Below, piece by piece: positions 23,818 through 32,674 of a DNA stretch of 64,000 nucleotides. Position numbers and translations under genes: made by a program. Position 1 is the stretch's first letter. Each line of letters begins with the position of its first letter. A model generated the notes under the pieces. It saw only the letters and a program-made list of their open reading frames with translations. It was not told the DNA's origin and searched no databases. This DNA is from Prevotella sp. tf2-5. Lineage in GTDB: Bacteria; Bacteroidota; Bacteroidia; Bacteroidales; Bacteroidaceae. The stretch spans positions 25,966 through 89,965 of the forward strand of contig NZ_FOWK01000014.1 in the NCBI RefSeq assembly GCF_900115435.1. Reading direction: 5' to 3'.

Positions 23818-25302
23818 ATGGAGACGCTGAAGGAACGGACGGCACGGGGACTCTTCTGGGGAGTCCTGAACAGTGGTGCGACGCAGGTGCTGAATGTCGT
23901 GATCGGCATTCTGCTGGGACGTATGATAGCCCCGGCGGAGTGGGCGCCTATCGGTATGATCGCCATCTTCTCCGCCATAGCAGGAAACCTGCAGTCGAGT
24001 GGGTTCTCCACAGCCATCGTGAACATGAAGGAGCCGACGGACAACGACTACAATGCCGTGTTCTGGTTTAATATCCTTGCCAGCATCTGTCTCTATCTGG
24101 TGTTATTCGCCATTGCCCCCTGGATCGCCCTGTTCTTCGAGCAGCCCTGTCTGACATCCCTGTCACGTTTTATCTTCCTCGCTTTCCTCCTCTCGTCGTT
24201 TGGTATCTCGACGAACGCCTATATGACGAAGCACATGATGAATCGGGAGATCACCATCGTCAACAGTTGTGCGCTGGTGTGCTCAGGTATTGTCGCCGTC
24301 ACCCTCGCCTTCAACGGGTTCTCCTACTGGAGTCTGGCATGGCAGCAGGTGGTGAACGCCCTGATACTCGTCATCGGACGTTTCTTCTTCGTCCCCTGGA
24401 GACCCTCGTTGTCGATAGACTTCACCCCGATACGCCGTACCTGGAGGTTTGCCATGAATATCCTTGTCACGATGGTGATCAACACCCTCAACAACAACAT
24501 CCTGACCTTTATCTTCGGAAAGTTGTTCGCGAGGACCCCACAGGTGGTCGGTAACTTCTTCCAGGCATTCAAATGGAACACAATGGCGTACCAGTTGGTC
24601 AGTGGCAGTATTGAGCAGGTGGCGCAACCGGTACTGGTGGAGGTGAGAGGCGAGCGGTCAGCGGCAAGTGATGAGCACAATATCAACGAGCAAGAGACAC
24701 GAGTATTCCGTAAGATGCTGCGCTTCACAGCCTTCCTCGCTTTCCCCGCTATGTTCGGGCTCTCCTTGGTGGCACATGAGTTCATTGTCTCGACCATCGG
24801 TCCCAAGTGGGAGGCATGTGTGCCCATCCTGCGTATCCTTTGTGTTGGAGGAGCCTTCATGCCCTTCTACTCCCTCTATAAGAACCTGATCATCAGTCAG
24901 GGGCGCAGTGATATCAACATGTGGTTGAATATCTCGCAGGTCATCTTGCAGATGGTCCTCATCTTCCTCACCTACCAGCAAGGAATCCTCGTGGTGGTGG
25001 GAGTCTTTACCCTGCTGAACATCGTATGGCTGTTCGTATGGCAGGGATATGCCAATAAGTTGATAGGCGTGCGTCTGTGGGATGTCTGCAAGGACACCGT
25101 CCCCTTTGCCCTGATCAGTGCCGCCCTCATGGTAGGAATATGGTTCCTTACGACGGGTATCACGAGTCATCTGCTGTTGCTCCTGCTGCGTGTCACCATT
25201 GCCGTCCTCGCCTATGCCATCGTCATGAAGTTGCTGAAGGTGAAGATGATGGACGACTGTCTACAATTCATAAAATGTAAAAATGCAAAAATGCAAAAAT
25301 AA
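23818..25302 (+). CDS. Oligosaccharide flippase (Wzx-like, MOP superfamily)
   Basis: 494 residues from ATG 23818 (METLKERTARGLFWGVLNSG); an ATG two codons upstream is also possible, but the much longer open frame starting at 23707 precedes the promoter. About 12-14 spans, with the N-terminal pattern of polysaccharide biosynthesis proteins (NVVIGILLGRMIAPAEWAPIGM, FSTAIVNMKEPTDNDYNAVFW). It would move lipid-linked oligosaccharide units across the inner membrane for capsule or O-antigen. First gene of a three-gene unit with two glycosyltransferases. GC-rich relative to the island upstream. Confidence 0.88.
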   Translation: METLKERTARGLFWGVLNSGATQVLNVVIGILLGRMIAPAEWAPIGMIAIFSAIAGNLQSSGFSTAIVNMKEPTDNDYNAVFWFNILASICLYLVLFAIAPWIALFFEQPCLTSLSRFIFLAFLLSSFGISTNAYMTKHMMNREITIVNSCALVCSGIVAVTLAFNGFSYWSLAWQQVVNALILVIGRFFFVPWRPSLSIDFTPIRRTWRFAMNILVTMVINTLNNNILTFIFGKLFARTPQVVGNFFQAFKWNTMAYQLVSGSIEQVAQPVLVEVRGERSAASDEHNINEQETRVFRKMLRFTAFLAFPAMFGLSLVAHEFIVSTIGPKWEACVPILRILCVGGAFMPFYSLYKNLIISQGRSDINMWLNISQVILQMVLIFLTYQQGILVVVGVFTLLNIVWLFVWQGYANKLIGVRLWDVCKDTVPFALISAALMVGIWFLTTGITSHLLLLLLRVTIAVLAYAIVMKLLKVKMMDDCLQFIKCKNAKMQK

Positions 25303-25308
25303 AGTGTG

Positions 25309-26331
25309 ATGAGATACCCTGCAGAAAATGATGTCGCCGTGCTGTTGATATTCTTCACCCGGCAAGAGACGCTGAAGCGAACCTTCGAGGCGATCAGGAA
25401 GGCACGCCCCTCCCGTCTGTATCTTTACCAGGACGGACCCCGTAACGAGGTGGAGGCACAGAAGATAGAAGCCGCCAAGCAGATTGTCGCCGACGAGGAG
25501 ATCGACTGGGAGTGTGAGGTGCGGCGTAACTACCATACGGAGAACAGTGGTGCGTGGGCTTCCAACTACCAGGCGCAGCGATGGGCGTTCTCCCTGCATG
25601 ACAAGTGTATCGTCATCGAGGACGACTCCACCCCTGCCGTGTCGTTCATCCGTTTCTGCACGGAGATGCTCAACCGCTATGAGCACGACGAGCGTGTCAC
25701 CATGATAGCAGGCTATAACCACGAGGAACGGACAGACGCTCCCTACGACTACCTGTTCACCTCCGTCTTCTCCATCTGGGGATGGGCATCATGGGGTAGG
25801 GTCGTCAACCAGTGGGACGACCGTTATCAGGTGGTGGACAGTGATTTCGACATGCGTCAGTTGGAGGCACTCGTCAAGGCACATGGTGACAGGGAGGAGA
25901 TGGTCAAGAAGCTCCGTAAGCACAAGGAGTCAGGTGACCCCATCTACGAGACCGTCTATTGGTCCTATAACATGCTGCACTCCGGACTGACCATCGTACC
26001 CACCCGTAATATGATACAGAACACCGCCGTGTCAGAGGAGTCGGCACATTTCCAGAGTGCGATGAAGACACTGCCCGGGCGCATGCAGCGGTTGCTGACG
26101 ATGCCCAGTTATGAGATGGAGTTCCCTTTGCGTCATCCGAAATATGTCATCGAGAATGTGGAATATAAACAACGTGTCTACCGCATCATGGCATGGGGAC
26201 ACCCCTGGGTGAAGATAGGACGCAGCATCGAGGAGCTGTTGCGCAACCTGCGCTACGGTAATTTCAAGGCTGTCTGGAAAGCCCTCGTTTTCAGGGTGAA
26301 GAAGAATACCGGACACATCAACTATCAATAG
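25309..26331 (+). CDS. GT-A fold glycosyltransferase-like protein
   Basis: 340 residues; ATG 25309 is preferred over the GTG one codon before. The N-terminus AVLLIFFTRQETLKRTFEAIRKARPSRLYLYQDGP and the KCIVIEDDSTPAVSF segment (acidic metal-binding motif IEDD) belong to the GT-A nucleotide-sugar fold, and SIWGWASWGRVVNQWD is the W-rich acceptor-site motif typical of a Bacteroidetes group of such enzymes. Sugar donor unknown. Follows the flippase by 6 bp and precedes another glycosyltransferase by 7 bp. Confidence 0.8.
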   Translation: MRYPAENDVAVLLIFFTRQETLKRTFEAIRKARPSRLYLYQDGPRNEVEAQKIEAAKQIVADEEIDWECEVRRNYHTENSGAWASNYQAQRWAFSLHDKCIVIEDDSTPAVSFIRFCTEMLNRYEHDERVTMIAGYNHEERTDAPYDYLFTSVFSIWGWASWGRVVNQWDDRYQVVDSDFDMRQLEALVKAHGDREEMVKKLRKHKESGDPIYETVYWSYNMLHSGLTIVPTRNMIQNTAVSEESAHFQSAMKTLPGRMQRLLTMPSYEMEFPLRHPKYVIENVEYKQRVYRIMAWGHPWVKIGRSIEELLRNLRYGNFKAVWKALVFRVKKNTGHINYQ

Positions 26332-26338
26332 AAAGACT

Positions 26339-27250
26339 ATGGAGATATCAATCATTATACCAGTATATAACAAGACCGCCTATATCGAGAAATGTCTGGC
26401 GAGCATCTTCTCACAGAAATTCCCCTCCTTCGAGGTGATCGCCGTCGACGACGGCAGTACCGACGCCTCCGGGAAGATCTGTGACAAATGGGCTGCCGAC
26501 GAGCCACGCATGAAGGTGTTCCACACCCCCAATGGTGGTGTGACAGCCGCACGACGCTGTGGGGTGAGGCATGCTGAGGGGAGATATATCATGTTCGTGG
26601 ATGCCGACGACCTGTTGACAGACGGTGCCCTGTCCATGATGCATCGGGCCATCACACAGTCTGGAGCCGACGAGGTCATCGGTCCGTATATCGACCAATA
26701 TGGTGTCCTCCATGACTCTGGTTTCCGGGAGTGGACCATCTGCGAGCCACTCGTCCGTGACCTGCTCGCCACCAGGAACTCCTTCTGTGTGCTGTGGGGT
26801 ATCATCTTCAAAAAAGAACTCCTTGACGGGTGTCTGGGAGCTCCCAGGGAGATCGTGGAGCGTGAGGACTCGCTCATGCAGATCAAATGTCTCATGAAAG
26901 GACCGAAGGTCTATTTCATCGACAAGCCTGCCTACCTGCATTATGAGGATATCCCCAACAACAGGATAGAGGACCTGCACATGATACGGATCTATGACGA
27001 GGAGCTGCGACAGACGCTACAGCCCCAGTGGAAGCGCTATCGCTCCGCTTTCATAGGACATCAAATCAAGATTTATGAGAAATTCATCGACAACAGACAG
27101 TTTCATGTCCTCAAGGAGTACTATCGTCCCCTGCGCAGACAGTTAGACAGTTCGATACCCCTTGCCGACCGGGTGGCACTCTTGTTACCCCCGCGTCTCA
27201 GCTATTTCCTCGTGCATTACTATAAAAAATGGCGGAAACGCTCATCCTAG
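26339..27250 (+). CDS. Glycosyltransferase family 2
   Basis: 303 residues with the canonical GT2 start ISIIIPVYNKTAYIEKCLASIFSQ, VIAVDDGSTDASGKICD and the DxD region YIMFVDADDLLT. The C-terminal half is unlike well-known enzymes, so donor and acceptor are unknown. Last gene of the flippase operon. Its 3' end overlaps the end of the convergent membrane-protein gene at 27242 by 9 bp. Confidence 0.9.
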   Translation: MEISIIIPVYNKTAYIEKCLASIFSQKFPSFEVIAVDDGSTDASGKICDKWAADEPRMKVFHTPNGGVTAARRCGVRHAEGRYIMFVDADDLLTDGALSMMHRAITQSGADEVIGPYIDQYGVLHDSGFREWTICEPLVRDLLATRNSFCVLWGIIFKKELLDGCLGAPREIVEREDSLMQIKCLMKGPKVYFIDKPAYLHYEDIPNNRIEDLHMIRIYDEELRQTLQPQWKRYRSAFIGHQIKIYEKFIDNRQFHVLKEYYRPLRRQLDSSIPLADRVALLLPPRLSYFLVHYYKKWRKRSS

Positions 27251-28666
27251 CAGGTAACCCACCAACAGGACACCATTGTAGAGCCACAGGAAGACGGTGA
27301 GGAGAAGTAAGAGGTAAAAGGTAAGATGTCTGAGGTGAGGAGACTTGAGTAAGAAAGCGATGCCGACGGGCAGTACGAAAGCCCAGTGGGACGCCATGAT
27401 ATACACCTCGTTCAGTCCAAAGCCCAATACCAGATGGATGATCATATCGAAGGCGAAACCAGCCATCGCCATCCACATGAAACGACTCTTACGACCCAGC
27501 CATAAGCCTGTAAGCCATAACAAGACGATCACGCCCTCCACGGCATAGCATATCCACCAGCGATAACGCACGATCATAGGACGGCTCCCCATGGTGTCCT
27601 CCAGCAGATGGTCCTGATGTAGCATCAACGACTCCCCGAACAGGTTCTCCACCATCGAGTCCCAACGTGGGCTCGTCACATCCGTCCATCGCAGAAAGAC
27701 ATTCTTACTCTGGATGGGCATCCCCTTGTGCATACTCTCCCAACGTGCCTTCGCCTCCTTACGGAGCCGCTGTTGGTATTGCTTTTCGAAGACTCGTTGC
27801 TTCTCCTCGGGATTCATGATGGAGGTGGTGTCCATAAACTCCTGGTACGCTTGTTCTCTTGCCACCCTTGCCTTCTCCTGTTGTGCGATCCGTTGTGCCT
27901 TCTCCTTCGGGACAATATAGGTGTGGTTCTCCCAGACGGCAAACAGCCACAGCAGTGCGGCAGGTAGGATGACAGCCAATAGCAGGTATTTCGGACGGAA
28001 GAAACGCTTGCCGTTGACAAAGAGGGCATCGATGAGCATTTTCACACCATTGCTCAACGTGACACCTGCTGTGACCACAAACAATACGAGGGTCTGCAGG
28101 ATGGTCATCTCCCTGCCTTCCCGCATCCATCTGCCTGCGATATAAAGTGTCAGCAACAGCAGGAACATCGATAGGGTGAAATGATCGGCGACAATACTCG
28201 CCACCATGATATGGGCAAAACCATAGAAGAAGGCTGTGAGGAGGATGGCGTCATCCCGTCTCACACCTATGATATCCTTGAAGATACGATACAGGAAGAC
28301 CACTGAATAGCTATTGCACACCAACAAGAGCGCTGCCAGGAGAAACTGTACGAGGTTATAGCCTGTCAGTGCAATGAGTCCGTTATTCAACAGGAACAAG
28401 GGATAGACCATCCAGGTGAGCAAGGGGTGACGGAACACCTGGTAGGTCACGTCCCAATGCGTCACGACGGCATAGGTGATAGGGTCGTAGCCTGACATGT
28501 GGAAATGACTGTAGAAGACACCACCGTTATCAATAGACTCTTGTAAGAAAGAGTCACTGAAACAATAGATGCAGCAAGCATGCAGGAAAACACTGACGAG
28601 GACGAAGGCAAGGACCAGCCAACGCTCCTCCTTCTGTATACGGAAGATACTCCACATATTACTCAT
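27242..28666 (-). CDS. Multi-span membrane protein, DUF6080-like (paralogue A)
   Basis: 474 residues with about ten hydrophobic spans and one soluble loop of about 90 residues rich in charged helices (KEKAQRIAQQEKARVAREQAYQ). It is clearly homologous to the next gene upstream: both have YSHFHMSGYDPITYAVVTHW / NYHVSGFDATTYSVLTEW near the start, FRHPLLTWMVYPLFLLNNGL / LRHPLLPYLMGLPYGLNQLL, and the loop ending FGESLMLHQDHLL / FGESLILHEEYVL. The layout recalls polytopic glycosyltransferase-C enzymes. Family name is from memory. Last gene of a long minus-strand operon. Confidence 0.65.
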   Translation of the reverse strand: MSNMWSIFRIQKEERWLVLAFVLVSVFLHACCIYCFSDSFLQESIDNGGVFYSHFHMSGYDPITYAVVTHWDVTYQVFRHPLLTWMVYPLFLLNNGLIALTGYNLVQFLLAALLLVCNSYSVVFLYRIFKDIIGVRRDDAILLTAFFYGFAHIMVASIVADHFTLSMFLLLLTLYIAGRWMREGREMTILQTLVLFVVTAGVTLSNGVKMLIDALFVNGKRFFRPKYLLLAVILPAALLWLFAVWENHTYIVPKEKAQRIAQQEKARVAREQAYQEFMDTTSIMNPEEKQRVFEKQYQQRLRKEAKARWESMHKGMPIQSKNVFLRWTDVTSPRWDSMVENLFGESLMLHQDHLLEDTMGSRPMIVRYRWWICYAVEGVIVLLWLTGLWLGRKSRFMWMAMAGFAFDMIIHLVLGFGLNEVYIMASHWAFVLPVGIAFLLKSPHLRHLTFYLLLLLTVFLWLYNGVLLVGYLLG

Positions 28667-30020
28667 ACCAGAAAGCTATTGATACCGGGGGCTGTTGCAT
28701 CCAGTCGACAATCAGTCCCAGGTTATGGATAAACAAATAAACGGTCAGCAGGATGATGACCACCCTCAGCGTGTCTGCCACTCGCTTCTGGCTTTTAGCC
28801 AACAGACAGGCGACAGCGATGGGGAAGACATACACCCAGTGTGCCGACATGATGTAAATCTCGTTAATGGCAAAGCCTAAGCCAAGATGCATCAGGGCAT
28901 CGGGCAGGATACCTAACAGACACATCCATAACAGGCGCTCACGCCTTCCGTACCAGATGCCGGCAAGTAGCAGGATGACGAGCAAACCCTCTATGACATA
29001 ATTGATGACAGCACGATAAGACAATAATACGGGACGATAACTTGTCAGTACGTCGTCCAGCACATACTCCTCATGTAATATCAGGGACTCCCCGAAGACA
29101 TTCTCCTTCAACGTCTCCCATCGGGAAGTGGTGTAGTCTGTCCATTTCAGCAGACTGCCCTTGCCTAACGGTTTTCCTTTATGGATGACCCATGGCGCAT
29201 GCTTGTAACGCTCATGGTCCCTCCGTGCCTTCTGTATCATCTCCGCCTTGTGCTCCTGGAAATATCGCTGCGCCTCCTGTTCCTTGGGATAGACATAGAT
29301 ACGCTCCTCCAAGACTCCCAAGCCGATGACGAACAGCCAACAGCCACTTATCACCAGCAGGTAACGCCAACGGAAGAAGCCCCTGCCCCGTGCTATCAGC
29401 TCCGCGGCACATACCTTCGCACCATTCGTCAAGGTCACCCCGGCAGTGACCAGCAGCAACAAGGCAGATTTCCATGTGCTCAACAGCCGTCCTTCCTGGT
29501 AGGACTTACCCACCAGATAGAGGGACCATAGTATCAAGAACAAGGAGATACCGAAATGATCGGTGGCTATATAGGTCACCAACACATAGGCAAGGCTGAA
29601 GAAGAACATCACCAATAGGACGGCGTCCCACTTGCTGACACCCACCAGCTCCCGAAGTATACGGTAGAGGATGACGGTGGTACAGAAGGCAAAGAACAGG
29701 ATGATCACCGCAGCGATATACAAGGTGCCGTTGACACCGAACAGGGATATCAGCAACTGGTTCAGTCCGTAGGGCAGTCCCATCAGATAAGGCAGCAGTG
29801 GATGACGCAGCACGTCATATTTCATCCCCCATTCCGTCAGGACGGAATAGGTGGTGGCGTCAAAGCCTGACACGTGGTAGTTGTAGGACAATAGTTTTCC
29901 GTAGTCGTCACAGACCACTGAGAACAGGGCGTCATACTTCATGATGAGCATCCCGTTCAGGATGACCAATAGCAACAGGACGACCAGTCCTAATATCCAT
30001 TCCTCTCGTCTCAGTCTCAT
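28659..30020 (-). CDS. Multi-span membrane protein, DUF6080-like (paralogue B)
   Basis: 453 residues, similar throughout to paralogue A, with which it overlaps by 8 bp. Spans, the charged cytoplasmic or periplasmic loop and the FGESLILHEEYVLDDVL motif are conserved. It also overlaps the HAD phosphatase gene upstream by 4 bp, so the three are one transcriptional unit. The tandem arrangement is best explained by duplication followed by divergence. A GT-C-like role in envelope polysaccharide or lipid modification is an inference from location and topology. Confidence 0.65.
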   Translation of the reverse strand: MRLRREEWILGLVVLLLLVILNGMLIMKYDALFSVVCDDYGKLLSYNYHVSGFDATTYSVLTEWGMKYDVLRHPLLPYLMGLPYGLNQLLISLFGVNGTLYIAAVIILFFAFCTTVILYRILRELVGVSKWDAVLLVMFFFSLAYVLVTYIATDHFGISLFLILWSLYLVGKSYQEGRLLSTWKSALLLLVTAGVTLTNGAKVCAAELIARGRGFFRWRYLLVISGCWLFVIGLGVLEERIYVYPKEQEAQRYFQEHKAEMIQKARRDHERYKHAPWVIHKGKPLGKGSLLKWTDYTTSRWETLKENVFGESLILHEEYVLDDVLTSYRPVLLSYRAVINYVIEGLLVILLLAGIWYGRRERLLWMCLLGILPDALMHLGLGFAINEIYIMSAHWVYVFPIAVACLLAKSQKRVADTLRVVIILLTVYLFIHNLGLIVDWMQQPPVSIAFWYE

Positions 30021-30601
30021 TGCCGGAAAGGTTTAAAATGACACTCGTCAGCGAAGGCAAGCAACTCACGGTCGCCCTTGCTGTCACCATAGGCGGTGAG
30101 ATGATAGTCCTCCCGATGCGGATACTGCTCCATGATACGGTTCACCTTCTCCTGTCCGTAGCAGTTTTTCGTCTGGAAACGACCCGTCAGTCGTCCGTTC
30201 TCCACCTCTATCTGTGTCCCTATCACTTTCACACCAGGGAAGAAAGGTTGTACCCAGTTGTCGATGGACGCACTGACAATCACCACCTCCGCACCAGCAG
30301 CCTGCGCCTCCTCTAACGTCCTCACCCCCTCAGGACGCAACAGATGACGATGGGTGTCAGCAAAGCGCCGGCATAGCATATTGAAACGTTCCAACGTCAT
30401 ACCCTTGAAGAAATAGGAGAACACCTTCTGCTTCGCCTGGTAGTTGGGATAAAGCCTCAGCTTCATCATCACGATGAGGGGCAGGCGATACAGGAAACCT
30501 GCTACGAAGGCAGCCAGTCCCTTGGCGTCAAGGATGAACATCAGCAGGGTGTCCCGACTGGTCAGTGTCCCGTCAAAGTCAAAAGCTACTATCCGTTTCA
30601 T
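30017..30601 (-). CDS. HAD-superfamily subfamily IB phosphatase
   Basis: 194 residues from ATG 30601 (MKRIVAFDFDGTLTSRDTLL). The frame is open for 129 codons upstream, but that part is the shadow of the acyltransferase gene. HAD motifs: DFDGTLT (nucleophile Asp8), VIVSASIDNWVQPFF (motif II), KVNRIMEQYP (Lys, motif III) and YGDSKGDRELLAFAD (motif IV). Related to SerB and to phosphatidylglycerophosphatase-like proteins; substrate unknown. The ATG overlaps the stop of the upstream acyltransferase (ATGA), which suggests coupled translation. Confidence 0.85.
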   Translation of the reverse strand: MKRIVAFDFDGTLTSRDTLLMFILDAKGLAAFVAGFLYRLPLIVMMKLRLYPNYQAKQKVFSYFFKGMTLERFNMLCRRFADTHRHLLRPEGVRTLEEAQAAGAEVVIVSASIDNWVQPFFPGVKVIGTQIEVENGRLTGRFQTKNCYGQEKVNRIMEQYPHREDYHLTAYGDSKGDRELLAFADECHFKPFRQ

Positions 30602-31578
30602 GGCATCACACGTTTGATGAGTTGATGCAACAGCCACGCAAGGGGTACTGCTGCCGCCAGTGTCAATAGGAAGGTGGGCCAGTAGCCCAGATGATAGGGG
30701 GAGATATACACCATCACGAAATGGTGATGGATGAGGTAAAGCTCCAGACTGATCGTCCCCAAAAACGAACAAATGCTGTTCAACCATATAGGAGTGTACA
30801 GGAAAAGCTTGGCGAGGAGGAGCAGCAGGGAGATGGTCAGCGGGATATAAATCATCCGCTCCGCAAACAGCGGAAAGCGTCCGTGACGCACCTGTTCCAG
30901 ATAGATACACGCACTTGCCGTTGCCAGGAAGGTCAGTATGAGCAACCCCCACGCACCTTTCTCCATCTTCTTCTCTGTTCTCACCCATTCCCCACAGTTG
31001 ATACCGAGGAAGAAGATCGGCATACGACTCCAGAAGATCTCAATATGTCCTACTGCCTGATGGATGGGGATGACCCACTGCACACAGATACACCATACCA
31101 GCATCAAGACCGGAAGCCAACGCCATGAGGGACTCTTCTGTATCAGCCACATATAAGGTGGTGCCCATACATAGAGCATCATGATGGCTGGGATATACCA
31201 GAATGTCAACTCGTCGTGTAACCAGAAATCCCAGTTGATGGTGATGTCGCCTATCAGATCGATGACGCTCCCTGTCTGCCCGTTGAAACGAGGAATGTAA
31301 TACAGGGACGACATGATGAGCCACGCTGGAAAGATTCGTAACAGGCGACGCTTATAGAACTGTTTGAAGGAGGGGGTCTTTACCCATGAGAACCAGAGTC
31401 CGAGACCACTGAGGAACAAAAACATGTCGACACCGATATTCCCACAGCGACGTAAACCGAAGAAGGCATCATTGCGGGGCAGCTCCACATGGAAGAGTAC
31501 GATGAAGAGGATGGCGGCACCCATCAGCTCTCCACGATAGCGGCTCAGGTCTTTCCATGTAATCTCGTTTAAACTCAT
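30598..31578 (-). CDS. Acyltransferase family 3 membrane protein (A)
   Basis: 326 residues with about ten spans. LMGAAILFIVLFHVELPRNDAFFGLRRCGNIGVDMFLFLSGLG is the usual start of acyltransferase 3 proteins (catalytic-type His in LFHVE and the SG motif after span 2). Such enzymes O-acetylate surface polysaccharides or lipids. It overlaps both neighbours by 4 bp. Only weakly similar to the acyltransferase upstream, so the pair probably act on different acceptors. Confidence 0.85.
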   Translation of the reverse strand: MSLNEITWKDLSRYRGELMGAAILFIVLFHVELPRNDAFFGLRRCGNIGVDMFLFLSGLGLWFSWVKTPSFKQFYKRRLLRIFPAWLIMSSLYYIPRFNGQTGSVIDLIGDITINWDFWLHDELTFWYIPAIMMLYVWAPPYMWLIQKSPSWRWLPVLMLVWCICVQWVIPIHQAVGHIEIFWSRMPIFFLGINCGEWVRTEKKMEKGAWGLLILTFLATASACIYLEQVRHGRFPLFAERMIYIPLTISLLLLLAKLFLYTPIWLNSICSFLGTISLELYLIHHHFVMVYISPYHLGYWPTFLLTLAAAVPLAWLLHQLIKRVMP

Positions 31579-32657
31579 AGTTTAGGACTTGGTATTTGGT
31601 CTATTATTTTCTTCACTGCCCATGAGAGGGCGATGGTAGCGATGACATATAGTATCAGTCCATCGTAGATATCCTGTCGCCAGGCTACAGTGATAAAGAT
31701 TTTGCGGGCAACGGGATGTGCCACAAACATAGCGGCAGAGATACTACCGAACCAGACACAGAGGCGCAGTAGTTGCTGGGGCATCGTCTTCACGAGAGCG
31801 ATCGTCCCTATGATAATCAACAAGGGTATCCAGAGCCACGACTGGAAATGGAAGCACATCACGAAGACAAGGAGTGATGTCAAAAGCGTCACGCAAGCCC
31901 AAAGCCAACGTGACATAGAGAAATGGATTTTGTCTATAGAACGTCCTACGAGGATTCCTGCTCCAAAAGGTAACATGCCTCCGATGAAGTTATAACGCAA
32001 CCGGTTCAGGGTGTCTCCATCCGGATCGCAGCATACCTGTAACAACCAACAAACAATGACCATAGCGATAACCACCCAGTTTTTCTGTCGATAAAGCAAC
32101 AGTCGATAGACGATATACAGTTCGATCATCAGTCCGAAGAACCAATAGATACCTGGCCAGATAATCTTATCAGGCTCTGGTAGTACATTGATGTACATCA
32201 GCAACTGTGCTATGACATGATCCCAATGGTACTGGAAACGTCCGGGTGTCATCATATCCACGATGATGAAGATGGTGAAGCCCACTATCAGCATCCGCAA
32301 CAATTTCAGATAATGGTAACGTATGAAATCTCCCACTCTCCATAACGTTTGCACCCCCTCTCCTTTTGGAGAGGGTTGGGGAGAGACTTCATATTTCATC
32401 ACCAGTCCGAAACCACTGAGGAAGAGGAAGACAGGTACACCGTAATGTCCGAAATACGATAACAGATGGACGGGCAGTAGTTCGTCAGGATGTGTGATGA
32501 CCTGCCAGAGTCCCTCATTATGGGAAGTGAAGAACTGATACTCGTTCTCCTGGACGATCTTCCCAATAAAATGGCAATAGTTATGCAACATGATGGCAAG
32601 GATGGCGATGCCACGCATTGCCGTACACTCGTCCCGTGTCAAAAACTCGTTCTTCAT
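31575..32657 (-). CDS. Acyltransferase family 3 membrane protein (B)
   Basis: 360 residues, about ten spans. MRGIAILAIMLHNYCHFIGK places a histidine in the expected spot, and YFGHYGVPVFLFLSGFGLVMKYE is the family's second conserved region. A low-complexity insertion (SPQPSPKGEGVQTL, encoded around 32345-32390) lies in the loop after it; this string of residues often arises from a small palindromic repeat in Bacteroidetes DNA. It overlaps the next gene by ATGA. Likely role: O-acylation of a surface glycan. Confidence 0.85.
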   Translation of the reverse strand: MKNEFLTRDECTAMRGIAILAIMLHNYCHFIGKIVQENEYQFFTSHNEGLWQVITHPDELLPVHLLSYFGHYGVPVFLFLSGFGLVMKYEVSPQPSPKGEGVQTLWRVGDFIRYHYLKLLRMLIVGFTIFIIVDMMTPGRFQYHWDHVIAQLLMYINVLPEPDKIIWPGIYWFFGLMIELYIVYRLLLYRQKNWVVIAMVIVCWLLQVCCDPDGDTLNRLRYNFIGGMLPFGAGILVGRSIDKIHFSMSRWLWACVTLLTSLLVFVMCFHFQSWLWIPLLIIIGTIALVKTMPQQLLRLCVWFGSISAAMFVAHPVARKIFITVAWRQDIYDGLILYVIATIALSWAVKKIIDQIPSPKL

Positions 32658-32674
32658 TTTTAATCTTTAATCTT

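Noticed and set aside
30602..30988. Long N-terminal extension of the HAD phosphatase frame
   Set aside because: It lies inside the acyltransferase gene in another frame; the HAD fold starts with MKRIVAFDFDGT at 30601, which overlaps the upstream stop as ATGA.
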